From positions 496,001 to 560,000 of the forward strand of contig NZ_CP095550.1 of assembly GCF_023078335.1 (NCBI RefSeq): a stretch of 64,000 nucleotides of DNA. The letters are read 5' to 3'. Both the position numbers and the translations under genes were made by a program. The stretch's first letter is position 1; each line of letters starts with the position of its first letter. Source of the DNA: Metabacillus endolithicus (GTDB lineage: Bacteria; Bacillota; Bacilli; Bacillales; Bacillaceae). Positions 15,838 to 23,765 of this stretch are shown piece by piece. Below the pieces are notes generated by a model. The model saw only the letters and a program-made list of their open reading frames with translations. It ran no database searches and was not told the origin of the DNA.

Positions 15838-17304
15838 TTACAATGTAGATTGAGCTATTACTGATAAAATTTTTTCTTCAAGTAATTTACCTTGATCTTC
15901 ATTTTTTAAGTGATTCATCAAAATGGAAAAAATAAGTTTATTTCCGTCAGACAATGTTAAATAACCTGATATAGAACTTACATTAGTAAGGGTACCGGTT
16001 TTCGCAACGACATTTTCTTTGAGAGGCTTTTCTGTCATTCGATTACGCAGTGTACCACCTATATTTTTTTCTTTAATTCCTGCAACTGGTAAAGAATCAT
16101 AGAAAGAAGGAAACCATGATTTTGATTGAGATTTGTATAAAAGATCTGTAATTGAGTTTGCCTGAATGGCGTTAACATGAGAAATTCCTGACCCGTCTCT
16201 TAGTATCATTTTTTCAACATCCATACCAAGTGATATTAATGTTTGTTTTTCAACATCTAAACCTGCTTCCCAGCTACCATTTTGCTTATGAAGTTTTCCC
16301 ATTTCTTTGATGAGCATTTCGGCATGTGTATTGTTACTGTTTTTCATAAAAGGAATAAGTATTTCTTTTAAAGGAATTGATTGATGTGAAAGAAGCTTTT
16401 TTGAATCATGTGGCTTTGCCCCTTTACGTTCCTTACCTTTCACCTTAATTCCTTGTTGTTCTAAGGCCTTTTTTAGGACTGAAAGTGAATAGCTTGTTGG
16501 ATCCCATACTGCCACCCACTCTTTTACTGGGGATGCTTTTTCTGAAATGGTCCCTTCAACAATGATCTCATTTTTACCATGAATACGTGAGATTGTAAGT
16601 TCACTTTTTTCATCTGTAGAAACTGTTTGGGTTTTATTTACAAGGGTTACAAAATCAGTATTAGGGAAAACAGATAGCTCTGCCTGTTGATTTTTTTTGC
16701 CTGGAGAAACTTCAATGATAACTGTTCCAGCATCAAAATCCTTGTCAGGAGAAACCGTTAAGGCTGAAATTTGCGCACCATAATAAGCTGTTTCATCACT
16801 CCAAGGAAGATCCACTGAATACCTCACATCATCATACCAACTATCATCAGCAATTATATCTCCTGTAATAGATCGTATTCCCTGTTTTTTAAGAGTATTA
16901 GCCATGCTTTCAATATCTTTTACACGGAGTGTGGGATCACCATGTCCAACAACATAAACATTTCCCTTTATTTCATTACGTCTAACCTTTCCATCTGTAA
17001 ATAGTTCCGTTTGATAAGAATAATCCGGCCCTAAGGAAGCTAAGGCTGCTGCTGCAGTGAATAATTTTAAATTGGACGCTGGGGTTAACGATACATCGCC
17101 ATTATACGAATACAATACCTGACCATTAGAGGCTGAACGAATACTAACACCTGCAATAGCACCTTCAAGGATAGGATCTTCAGTTATTAATGAATTTAAT
17201 GACGAAAATACGTTCACTTGTTTTGCCTGTGTAAGCGATGGGGCTTGTAAAGTGCTTATCATTGTAAAAGACAAGATCGTCATACAGAGAATTAATTTTG
17301 CCAT
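15838..17304 (-). CDS. dacC: D-alanyl-D-alanine carboxypeptidase/endopeptidase, class C PBP (DacC/PBP4a-like)
   Basis: Peptidase S13 family enzyme acting on peptidoglycan outside the membrane. An N-terminal signal peptide (LCMTILSFTMISTLQAPSLTQA) is visible. The catalytic SxxK is SNLK in LTPASNLKLFTAAAALASLGP, the SxN-type box is in RDGSGISHVN, and the KTG box is AKTGTLTNVSSISGYL. The start was placed at ATG 17304: an in-frame TTG at 17322 lies inside the sequence GAAAGGAG that serves as ribosome site. The resulting 488 residues match PBP4a-type proteins with their extra domains inserted between SxxK and SxN. Confidence 0.92.
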   Translation of the reverse strand: MAKLILCMTILSFTMISTLQAPSLTQAKQVNVFSSLNSLITEDPILEGAIAGVSIRSASNGQVLYSYNGDVSLTPASNLKLFTAAAALASLGPDYSYQTELFTDGKVRRNEIKGNVYVVGHGDPTLRVKDIESMANTLKKQGIRSITGDIIADDSWYDDVRYSVDLPWSDETAYYGAQISALTVSPDKDFDAGTVIIEVSPGKKNQQAELSVFPNTDFVTLVNKTQTVSTDEKSELTISRIHGKNEIIVEGTISEKASPVKEWVAVWDPTSYSLSVLKKALEQQGIKVKGKERKGAKPHDSKKLLSHQSIPLKEILIPFMKNSNNTHAEMLIKEMGKLHKQNGSWEAGLDVEKQTLISLGMDVEKMILRDGSGISHVNAIQANSITDLLYKSQSKSWFPSFYDSLPVAGIKEKNIGGTLRNRMTEKPLKENVVAKTGTLTNVSSISGYLTLSDGNKLIFSILMNHLKNEDQGKLLEEKILSVIAQSTL

Positions 17305-17366
17305 TAAAGATACTCCTTTCAATCTTCTACCTTTAAGGTCTTCAAGTATCTTCTATTTATCCATAT

Positions 17367-17400
17367 AAAAACAGCTGATCAATAATGAACAGCTGTTTTT
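17367..17400 (-). terminator. Intrinsic terminator of the aldo/keto reductase gene
   Basis: Perfect 11-bp stem AAAAACAGCTG/CAGCTGTTTTT with a 12-base loop; T-rich on both strands. Confidence 0.88.
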
Positions 17401-17407
17401 ATATTTC

Positions 17408-18247
17408 TTACACTAAATTAAATTCATCAGGATCTGGACCAACACGTTTGTCTTGGTTCAATGAACTAATTTGCTTCATATCTTCTTCACTTAATGTGAA
17501 ATCAAAAATATTTGCATTTTCCTCGATACGATGAGGCTTAATTGATTTAGGAATTGTAACAACCTCATTTTGTAAATCCCATCGTAAGATAATTTGCGCT
17601 GTAGATTTATTATATTTTTGCGCAATTTCTACTAACGTTGGCTCGTCTAGTAACTGACCTTGCATTAGTGGTGACCATGCTTCTAGCTGGATTTGATGCT
17701 TTTTACAAAATTCGTGTAGACCCTCTTGTGTTAACCGTGGATGATATTCAACCTGATTGACCATTGGTTTAACATCAGCTTGATTGATAAGATCTTGTAA
17801 ATGGTGTTCCTTAAAGTTACTTACACCAATTGCACGTATTTTCCCGTCCTTATATAGCTTTTCTAATGCTTTCCAAGTATCAATGTATTTCCCCTGTTCA
17901 GGTACAGGCCAATGAATAAGATATAAATCTAGGTAGTCTAGCTGTAACTTTCTTAGACTTTCTTCAAACGCAGAGATCGTTTCATCATATCCTTGATCTG
18001 CATTCCACACTTTTGAAGTGATAAACAATTCTTCACGTGACACGCCACACTCTGCAATTGCCTTACCAACACCTTCTTCATTCCCATAAACAGCAGCTGT
18101 ATCAATACTTCTATAACCGGCTTTAATTGCAGCTAAAACAGAATCTACTACCTCGGATCCTTCTTCTACCTTAAACACACCTAAGCCAAACCAAGGCATT
18201 TTAACGCCATTATGTAATGTTGTAGTACTTTGTAAGTTTTCCATCAT
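17408..18247 (-). CDS. Aldo/keto reductase (YvgN/YtbE-like)
   Basis: A 279-residue NADPH-dependent TIM-barrel reductase. The catalytic tetrad is visible: Asp and Tyr in YRSIDTAAVYGNEEGVG, Lys in LFITSKVWNAD and His in DLYLIHWPVP. C-terminal cofactor-binding residues appear as TIPKSIKPHRIEENANIFDF. It resembles the B. subtilis glyoxal/methylglyoxal reductases YvgN and YtbE, so it probably detoxifies reactive aldehydes. The start is the first of two ATG codons behind AAAGGAGC. Single-gene unit with its own terminator. Confidence 0.92.
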   Translation of the reverse strand: MMENLQSTTTLHNGVKMPWFGLGVFKVEEGSEVVDSVLAAIKAGYRSIDTAAVYGNEEGVGKAIAECGVSREELFITSKVWNADQGYDETISAFEESLRKLQLDYLDLYLIHWPVPEQGKYIDTWKALEKLYKDGKIRAIGVSNFKEHHLQDLINQADVKPMVNQVEYHPRLTQEGLHEFCKKHQIQLEAWSPLMQGQLLDEPTLVEIAQKYNKSTAQIILRWDLQNEVVTIPKSIKPHRIEENANIFDFTLSEEDMKQISSLNQDKRVGPDPDEFNLV

Positions 18248-18343
18248 TTTTAGCTCCTTTCTTTTCGATCTTATTATTTTCCTATAACACCCTCATAATG
18301 AAAAGAAATTTGCTTGCATTTACAAAATTATTTGAAGTTACAT

Positions 18344-18381
18344 AAAAAAAGCCCATTATCTCTTTTGAAAGAAAATGGACT
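18344..18381 (-). terminator. Terminator of the YjcZ-type gene
   Basis: An 8-bp stem AGCCCATT/AATGGACT (one G-U pair in the minus-strand RNA) followed on the minus strand by seven T. Confidence 0.75.
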
Positions 18382-18395
18382 CTTTTCTTATTTAA

Positions 18396-18503
18396 TTAGT
18401 ATCCGTAACCAACGTAAGAAGCTCCAATGATAATTAAAAGAATAAACAATACAACGATTAGAGCAAAACCAGCTCCATAACCGTATCCACCTGTAGCGCC
18501 CAT
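18396..18503 (-). CDS. YjcZ family sporulation mini-protein
   Basis: A 35-residue hydrophobic protein: [20 protein letters not shown], then [15 protein letters not shown]. The Gly/Tyr-rich ends around one transmembrane segment (about residues 11-27) are typical of the YjcZ/YjcM-type spore-associated mini-proteins found in many copies in Bacillaceae. It has an excellent ribosome site (GGAGGTGACATC) and its own terminator, so it is expressed as a separate unit. A CATATAGT hexamer-like -10 just upstream (near 18535-18542) would fit a mother-cell sigma factor, but the -35 is unclear. The molecular role is unknown. Confidence 0.85.
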   Translation of the reverse strand: MGATGGYGYGAGFALIVVLFILLIIIGASYVGYGY

Positions 18504-18664
18504 GATGTCACCTCCAAATCCATTTGTTTTACTATATGTTAAAAACACTAACTTCGTTATAGGTAAAAGACCAGTTCTGAAAATCTATTTTTTGTCAAAA
18601 TGTATTAGGATTATAAAAGAATAATTGTTACGATAGGATAAAGTAATAGTTTGAGGTGATTTTT

Positions 18665-19333
18665 ATGTGTGGACGGTTTTCACTTGCAACAGATCAAACT
18701 GCAATCGAAGATCAATTTCAGCTGATTATTAATGAAGAACTTACATACAGATATAACATTGCTCCCTCTCAGGACGTTTTTGTTATAGGATCAAATGGTC
18801 ATGATCGTGTAGCTACAAGCATGCGATGGGGATTAATACCACCTTGGTCAAAAGATATAAAAATCGGACATAAAATGATCAATGCACGTTCTGAATCAAT
18901 TGAACAAAAAGTTAGTTTTAAACACCCATTCCGACAAAAAAGGTGCTTAATTATTAGTGATGGTTTTTATGAATGGAAAAAAACAGAGAGTGGTAAACAA
19001 CCCTATCGATTTGTGATGAAGGATAGACGCCCTTTTGCTTTTGCAGGTTTATGGGAATGTTGGAATAAAGGCTCAGAGCCATTGTTTACATGTACAATTT
19101 TAACAACTACCTCAAATGAGGTAACAAAAGATGTTCACGATCGAATGCCTGTGATATTACCAACAGATACATATGATACATGGTTGGATCGGAAAGAAGA
19201 TAACATTGAACACTTAAAATCATTGTTAGTACCCTATGATGCTCAATTTATGGATTTATACCCAGTCTCTACTCTTGTAAATTCTCCTAAAAATGATCAA
19301 AAAGAATGTTTAGAGCCCCTTAATAGTCAATAA
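18665..19333 (+). CDS. SOS response-associated peptidase (SRAP/YedK/HMCES family)
   Basis: A 222-residue protein that forms a covalent thiazolidine crosslink with abasic sites in single-stranded DNA. The catalytic Cys must be residue 2 after Met removal: the protein begins MCGRFSLATD, so the start is ATG 18665 and not the in-frame GTG 18656, which lies in the ribosome site GAGGTGA. Other family landmarks are YNIAPSQDVFVI, MRWGLIPPWSKD, NARSESIEQK, RCLIISDGFYEWKK and HDRMPVILP (active-site His). Standalone unit with a strong terminator. Confidence 0.94.
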   Translation: MCGRFSLATDQTAIEDQFQLIINEELTYRYNIAPSQDVFVIGSNGHDRVATSMRWGLIPPWSKDIKIGHKMINARSESIEQKVSFKHPFRQKRCLIISDGFYEWKKTESGKQPYRFVMKDRRPFAFAGLWECWNKGSEPLFTCTILTTTSNEVTKDVHDRMPVILPTDTYDTWLDRKEDNIEHLKSLLVPYDAQFMDLYPVSTLVNSPKNDQKECLEPLNSQ

Positions 19334-19367
19334 AAAGATCAAACCTTCTTAAAAGGTTTGATCTTTT
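19333..19367. terminator. Bidirectional terminator between the SRAP gene and mhqD
   Basis: Perfect 15-bp stem AAAAGATCAAACCTT/AAGGTTTGATCTTTT with a 5-base loop; serves both convergent genes. Confidence 0.9.
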
Positions 19368-19373
19368 CAGTCT

Positions 19374-19991
19374 TTACTTATAATTTTGTTCATACCACGT
19401 TTTAGCTTCCATTATTTCTTCTCTTGTTAACTGATGTCCAGCCTGTCCCCAGTGTTCTGTTACTTGTGCATTAGCATTTCTTAACACTTCGGCAAGTTCT
19501 TTTGTTTCTGCTTGTGGAATTAAAGGATCGTTAACTCCTGCGCCTATGAAAACAGGTGTATTAGTTAAGTCAGGTACTTCTATCCCTCTTCTCGGTACCA
19601 TAGCATGAAGTAAAATAGCGCCATTTAATGCATGTTTATAATGATACATTAAGCTGGCCGCGATATTCGCTCCATTTGAGTAGCCTATTGCTAGAACACG
19701 ATTGCGGTCAAATTTGTATTTGTCAGCCGCTTCTTCAATAAATTGATTCAGTTCCTCTGTGCGGAAAACCAAGTCCTCTTCATCAAAAACACCCTCTGAT
19801 ATACGACGGAAAAAGCGAGGCATTCCATTTTCCAAAACATTTCCTCTTACACCAAGTATGGATGCAGTAGGAGCGATCATTTCCGCAATCGGAAGTAAAT
19901 CACGTTCATTGCCTCCAGTGCCATGGAGTAATAGTAAAGTTGGCTCGTTTTGATCTTTTCCTTCTATAAATATATGTTGCAATGTATCCAT
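19374..19991 (-). CDS. mhqD: Alpha/beta hydrolase MhqD (carboxylesterase/phospholipase family)
   Basis: A 205-residue serine hydrolase. LLLLHGTGGNERDLLPIAE gives the oxyanion region, GYSNGANIAASL the nucleophile elbow (Ser), GAGVNDPLIP the acidic residue and GQAGHQLTREEI the catalytic His. It closely resembles B. subtilis MhqD (YodD), a member of the MhqR regulon induced by quinones and catechols. It lies 11 bp downstream of the ring-cleaving dioxygenase gene, and the pair has an MhqR-type operator upstream. The start ATG follows AAGGGGTTAGGAG. Confidence 0.9.
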   Translation of the reverse strand: MDTLQHIFIEGKDQNEPTLLLLHGTGGNERDLLPIAEMIAPTASILGVRGNVLENGMPRFFRRISEGVFDEEDLVFRTEELNQFIEEAADKYKFDRNRVLAIGYSNGANIAASLMYHYKHALNGAILLHAMVPRRGIEVPDLTNTPVFIGAGVNDPLIPQAETKELAEVLRNANAQVTEHWGQAGHQLTREEIMEAKTWYEQNYK

Positions 19992-20002
19992 CTCCTAACC
20001 CC

Positions 20003-20982
20003 TTAAGATTCCTTTGTAATTAATGGTTTTAATTTTGCCTCAATTTCATTTCTTTGTGGCTCAAAATACGGAGGTAGTGCAAGATTTTCTCCAAGATGTT
20101 CAAAGTCCTCATCACCTTCAAAGCCTGGTCCGTCCGTAGCAAGCTCAAACAATATTCCGTTTGGTTCTCTAAAATATAAAGAACGAAAATAATATCGTTC
20201 TACAAAACCAGAGTTCGGTAAATGACTTTCCTTCAACAATTGCACCCACTTGTTTAGCTCTTCTTCATCTTCAACACGGAAGGCAACATGGTGGACGCTT
20301 CCTCGCCCTGGTCTTTCACGACTGCTATCGTTGTCCTCAATAAGATGAATTTCTGCACCAGTACCTCCTTCACCAGTTTCAAATACACGAACCTCTTTCT
20401 GATCAGTTTGTCTAACGTACCCTGCTATTTCTTGAAAACCCATTAAATCTGTTAAAATATTAGCTGTTCGGTCTGGACGTGAAACTGTTAGCTCAACTGG
20501 TCCAAGACCAATAATTCCATTTTCTACAGGAACAGGGCTCTTTTCCCAAGGCTTCCCCCAGAAACACCCCTATTGTTTTCATCCGAAATTAGGACTAAAC
20601 GTTGACCTTCCTTATCTCTAAAAGAAAGAGTAGCGCGTCCATTAACAACTTGAATATCGTCATGGTCTACATGTAATTGCTCAAAACGACCCTTCCAGTA
20701 TTGAAGTGCATGATCATCAATCACCCGTAAGGAAGTGGCAGTGATACTATTTGTACCAGGATAAGTTCGACCAGCACGCGGAATTTCAAAAAAGGTCAAA
20801 TCTGTCCCTGGATTTCCTCGTTCATCTGCGTAAAATAAATGGTATACAGAGGTATCATCTTGGTTTACTGTTTTTTTAACCAGCCTTAATCCTAATACTT
20901 TTGTATAAAAAGTATAATTGTCTAATGCATTAGCTGTAATAGCAGAAACATGATGAATTCCTTTTAAAGGTTTAATCGCCAT
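20003..20982 (-). pseudogene. mhqO: Ring-cleaving dioxygenase MhqO, interrupted by one frameshift
   Basis: Glyoxalase/extradiol dioxygenase superfamily enzyme of thiol-dependent quinone/catechol detoxification. The N-terminal half (MAIKPLKGIHHVSAITANAL onward) runs in one frame to a stop at 20524; the C-terminal half (PVPVENGIIGLGPVELTVSR through ILFELATDGPGFEGDEDFEH) is in another frame. Putative metal ligands remain in both halves (GIHHV, SVHHVAF, FELATDGPG). Adding one base to a run of five C (20555-20559) restores a continuous protein of about 325 residues with no other damage. A sequencing error is at least as likely as a real mutation. It is followed by mhqD. Confidence 0.85.
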
Positions 20983-21012
20983 GATAATACTTCCTTTCTA
21001 AATCTAACATAA

Positions 21013-21030
21013 TATCTCGAATTCAAGATA
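21013..21030. promoter_or_regulatory. MhqR-type operator upstream of mhqO-mhqD
   Basis: TATCTCGAATTCAAGATA matches the published MhqR box form TATCTCGAATTCGAGATA with a single mismatch in an otherwise perfect 18-bp palindrome. It is about 30 bp upstream of the mhqO start. MhqR is the MarR-family repressor released by methylhydroquinone and related electrophiles. Confidence 0.85.
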
Positions 21031-21073
21031 ATTATAATAAAAATAAATAAGATCGTCAAATAATCTACATATA

Positions 21074-21108
21074 TGTAAAAGAGGTTAACGAACAAACGTT
21101 AACCTCTT
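21074..21108 (-). terminator. Intrinsic terminator of the coat gene pair
   Basis: Perfect 12-bp stem AAGAGGTTAACG/CGTTAACCTCTT with a 6-base loop, followed on the minus strand by TTTT. Confidence 0.9.
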
Positions 21109-21113
21109 GTTTC

Positions 21114-21527
21114 TTATTGCTGGATATATTGTCTGCTTTGTTGTTGCTGCTGATAACTTCTGTAGCTAGGAATATGACGCTGTTCTGTTTGATTGTAAGA
21201 ATGAACAGTTTGGTTTGGAACTTGTTGATAAGAAGTTGTTTGGTTATACCCAACACCACTTGATAGTTCTTGTTGCATTTGGTTGCAAACATTTAAAATT
21301 TGCTGACATTGTTGTAATGCTTGGTTATGTCCTTGTAAGCTTTGTTGAATCATTTGAGTTGCTTGTTGCTCTCTTTGTAGTAACTGCTGCAACATTTGTA
21401 CATTTTGTTGTTCTTGTTGAAGCATTTGTTTATATTGTTGGCTACCTTGTTGTGTTTGCTGAATAAGCTGTTGAACTACTTGACGACACTCATTAATTTG
21501 TTGCATAGCATGTTGTTGTGTATGCAT
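21114..21527 (-). CDS. Glutamine-rich protein, probable spore coat component
   Basis: A 137-residue protein of which roughly a third is Gln. The first 90 residues form an amphipathic helical, coiled-coil-like stretch of QQ-rich heptads (QQLIQQTQQGSQQYKQMLQQ); the rest is a Tyr/Gln/Ser-rich tail (SYNQTEQRHIPSYRSYQQQQ). No signal peptide. It starts behind GGAGGAATTATTT, 18 bp after the CotF-like gene, and is followed by a terminator, so the two form an operon. A Gln/Tyr-rich composition suits crosslinking in the spore coat by transglutaminase or peroxidase (inference). I do not know a named homologue. Confidence 0.75.
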   Translation of the reverse strand: MHTQQHAMQQINECRQVVQQLIQQTQQGSQQYKQMLQQEQQNVQMLQQLLQREQQATQMIQQSLQGHNQALQQCQQILNVCNQMQQELSSGVGYNQTTSYQQVPNQTVHSYNQTEQRHIPSYRSYQQQQQSRQYIQQ

Positions 21528-21545
21528 AAATAATTCCTCCGTTTT

Positions 21546-22136
21546 TTAGTAAGTTTGTTGTTGATTACTATATAAAGCATTTGGTTGATAGCTGTTAATT
21601 AATGCTTTTGTTGTTGTTTGGTCAAATGTTGGTACTTGGTAATAACCTCTTTGATTCATATAATTCCATGTTTCATATGCTTGATCTGCACAATTTTTTG
21701 ACCCTTGGATCATCATTTCTCTTAGTTGAGAATCTGTAAATTCTAATGCAGCATGCATTTTCGATACTGCGGAAGCTTTGTGAGTTCCAAGCATAGCAGA
21801 CGAAATATCTTTATCGTTTAATTGATTTATTGATGCGTTAGGTGACTCTGGTACACTATTTCTGTTCATTCCGTATGTTGGTGTTGCACTAATGTTTGAT
21901 TTTACAGTAGGTAGTGATCCAACATTTGCTTTTTGTTGAAGTGCATTTACAACAGCATTGTATTCATTCGTCATAAATGAAAGCTGATTTTGTAAAATGT
22001 TCTGCAAATTTTGATCCTGACAATGCGGTTGTAACAGCTGAAATTGATTGATTGCATTTACCATACAACTTAATACTTCATGACATTCCATTAACTCATG
22101 AGCACCAATATTTACTGAATTCATTTGGCTTTGCAA
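21546..22136 (-). CDS. Spore coat protein, CotF-like
   Basis: A 196-residue protein with two helical segments resembling the coat F domain: IGAHELMECHEVLSCMVNAI near the N-terminus and SAVSKMHAALEFTDSQLREM in the middle, then a Tyr/Gln-rich tail ending YQPNALYSNQQQTY. The start was placed at TTG 22136: AAGGAGG lies 8 bp upstream, inside the longer in-frame extension that would begin at 22172. It is the first gene of a two-gene unit with the Gln-rich protein. Expression in the mother cell late in sporulation is expected from the family, not shown here. Confidence 0.82.
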   Translation of the reverse strand: MQSQMNSVNIGAHELMECHEVLSCMVNAINQFQLLQPHCQDQNLQNILQNQLSFMTNEYNAVVNALQQKANVGSLPTVKSNISATPTYGMNRNSVPESPNASINQLNDKDISSAMLGTHKASAVSKMHAALEFTDSQLREMMIQGSKNCADQAYETWNYMNQRGYYQVPTFDQTTTKALINSYQPNALYSNQQQTY

Positions 22137-22237
22137 GGTATAATCCTCCTTAAAAACATTTTTTGAAGCCAAATTTAAACTACCACTATTGATCGTAAAT
22201 TATTCAACTAATTATTAAAGGAATAATAGTTTGAACA

Positions 22238-22267
22238 TAAAAAAATCCAGATTTTCATCTGGATTTT
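22238..22267 (-). terminator. Terminator of the 94-residue gene
   Basis: Perfect 11-bp stem AAAATCCAGAT/ATCTGGATTTT with a 4-base loop; the minus strand continues with T residues. It touches the stop codon. Confidence 0.85.
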
Positions 22268-22551
22268 CAAGAAAACTTGTATATAAAATGTCCGCTCGGT
22301 TTTAGTTGAATGATTATTTTACCATGGTTTTCAATTCTGCTCGTTAAAAAGAAGTACAGGCCATTCCATTCTAAAGACCAACCTTTAGGAGCACTTGCAC
22401 GTAAATGCATTAATTGCATTTTGTAGATATCATATTTAAACGAAAAAGAAAATTGACCTTCAACGACTGCATACCATAAATCTTTTAAATAATTTATCGC
22501 TTCAGCTGTTTGCTGTGAACAAATAATTTCGTTTACTGTTCTATACTGCAC
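22267..22551 (-). CDS. Hypothetical protein, 94 residues
   Basis: I do not recognise this protein. It begins MQYRTVNEIICSQQTAEAIN and is mixed alpha/beta with aromatic residues (FSFSFKYDIYKMQLMHLRAS, WSLEWNGLYFFLTSR). The GTG start has a good ribosome site (GAGGGGAATATC) and a terminator follows at once, so it is a real single-gene unit. No signal peptide or membrane segment. It lies between spore coat genes and a membrane protein gene, which does not define a role. Confidence 0.65.
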   Translation of the reverse strand: MQYRTVNEIICSQQTAEAINYLKDLWYAVVEGQFSFSFKYDIYKMQLMHLRASAPKGWSLEWNGLYFFLTSRIENHGKIIIQLKPSGHFIYKFS

Positions 22552-22639
22552 GATATTCCCCTCACTCTCTATCTACAAGATTAGATGAATAAGAGAGAAA
22601 AAACTATGCTAAAATGTTTCCATTGTTTTAATTCATTCA

Positions 22640-23263
22640 TTAAGAAACATGGCTATTTTCAAAAGATTCTTCTTGGTCACGATCCATTTCCTTAATAGGT
22701 GATTTTTTATAACGTCCGATTATCGTACTCGCGATAAAAATACAAAAGATTGAGAGAATAGCTCTTTCCCAGCCAACTAAAGCTAGTGCAAATAAGATAA
22801 TAACAGAGTCACATACAAAAAGAACTAAACCTCTATTTATACCGAATTTTTTATCAATATATAAGCCTAGTATATGAATTCCACCTAGTGAAGATCCGTT
22901 ATTCAATACAAATGTTACACCAACACCAATTAAAAGACCGGCAATAATAGCAGCAATAATAGTATTTATCTCAAAGACAGGAATAATGATGTCAAACCAT
23001 TCGCGAATTAGAGAAATTCCGGTAATTGATAATAAGCTTGAAATAGTAAACCACTTACCAAGTTCTTGAATAGAGATGATGAAGAAAGGCAGATTCACAA
23101 CAAAAAACAGTGAACCCCAAGAGAAGGTTGTAAGATATGAAAGAATAGTTGCAATTCCAGCAGTTCCTCCAAAGGTTAAATTATTATCTGATAATAATTT
23201 AATTCCTAAAGAGGTTAAAACTAGCCCAATTAAAACAAGAATCAGCTTTTTCGTTATATTCAT
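22640..23263 (-). CDS. YitT/YczE-type membrane protein
   Basis: A 207-residue integral membrane protein with about five hydrophobic segments. It shows the YitT-like motifs TFGGTAGIATILSYLT, ADAIIAG-like IAAIIAGLLIGVGVTFVLNNGSSLGGIHIL and GINRGLVLFVCDSVIIL. It lacks the cytoplasmic DUF2179 domain of full-length YitT proteins and ends in a short acidic tail. The start was moved to ATG 23263, directly behind GGGGGATATTT; an in-frame upstream ATG at 23365 has no ribosome site. Function unknown (possible transporter). No neighbour gives a clear context. Confidence 0.8.
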   Translation of the reverse strand: MNITKKLILVLIGLVLTSLGIKLLSDNNLTFGGTAGIATILSYLTTFSWGSLFFVVNLPFFIISIQELGKWFTISSLLSITGISLIREWFDIIIPVFEINTIIAAIIAGLLIGVGVTFVLNNGSSLGGIHILGLYIDKKFGINRGLVLFVCDSVIILFALALVGWERAILSIFCIFIASTIIGRYKKSPIKEMDRDQEESFENSHVS

Positions 23264-23363
23264 AAATATCCCCCGATCATTGTTATCCAATAATAACTTA
23301 TCGCAAAGAATTGACAAGGTCAATGGCTTGAAAAGTATTCCGAATCTTACGTTTTTTCCGAAC

Positions 23364-23420
23364 AAAAAAAGATCTTTTTTCTCGGGTATGAAAAATGTAC
23401 CTTCCGGAGAAAAAAGATCT
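23364..23420 (-). terminator. Strong terminator after the 109-residue secreted protein gene
   Basis: A 16-bp stem, AGATCTTTTTTCTCGG pairing with CCGGAGAAAAAAGATCT (one bulge), followed on the minus strand by seven T. Confidence 0.88.
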
Positions 23421-23429
23421 ATTAAATTA

Positions 23430-23750
23430 TTAAAACATTGGTACAGGAGGGTCTATTGCTAGAACAGGTTGTCCATTTATTGTTAGCCAAATATAATAAT
23501 GATCCATTTCAATATCTAAGCGGTTTTCTATTTTTTTAATCATATCTTCTTGTACTTGAAAACTTATCGAAGCTGTTTTATCACCTAATGGAATATTTTT
23601 CATTCCTAATAGATCAGCAATATATCTGGCATCCTCATATGAAACTTCAACATACTGATCATATTCTGATAAGTATGCAGCTTGAACAGGAGAAAATGTA
23701 AAAATGATGGCTAGAGAGAGTACTGTTAATAAAGTTCCCACATATTTCAT
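23430..23750 (-). CDS. Small secreted protein of unknown function
   Basis: A 106-residue protein with a clear signal peptide (MKYVGTLLTVLSLAIIFTFS, cleavage likely after PVQA). The mature part is about 80 residues and mixed in structure, with AYLSEYDQYVEVSYEDARYI, an amphipathic helix (QVQEDMIKKIENRLDIEM) and a Pro-rich end (IDPPVPMF). No cysteines in the mature part. The start is ATG 23750, because an in-frame GTG nine bases upstream lies in the GGAGGTGA ribosome site. It is just downstream (15 bp) of the HD-GYP gene and has its own strong terminator, so the two are likely co-transcribed. I do not recognise the family. Confidence 0.7.
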   Translation of the reverse strand: MKYVGTLLTVLSLAIIFTFSPVQAAYLSEYDQYVEVSYEDARYIADLLGMKNIPLGDKTASISFQVQEDMIKKIENRLDIEMDHYYIWLTINGQPVLAIDPPVPMF

Positions 23751-23765
23751 CTTTATCACCTCCTT

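Noticed and set aside
20003..20982. Phase-variable mhqO through the homopolymer tract
   Set aside because: A five-base run is too short for typical slipped-strand switching, and similar indels across the window point to sequencing error.
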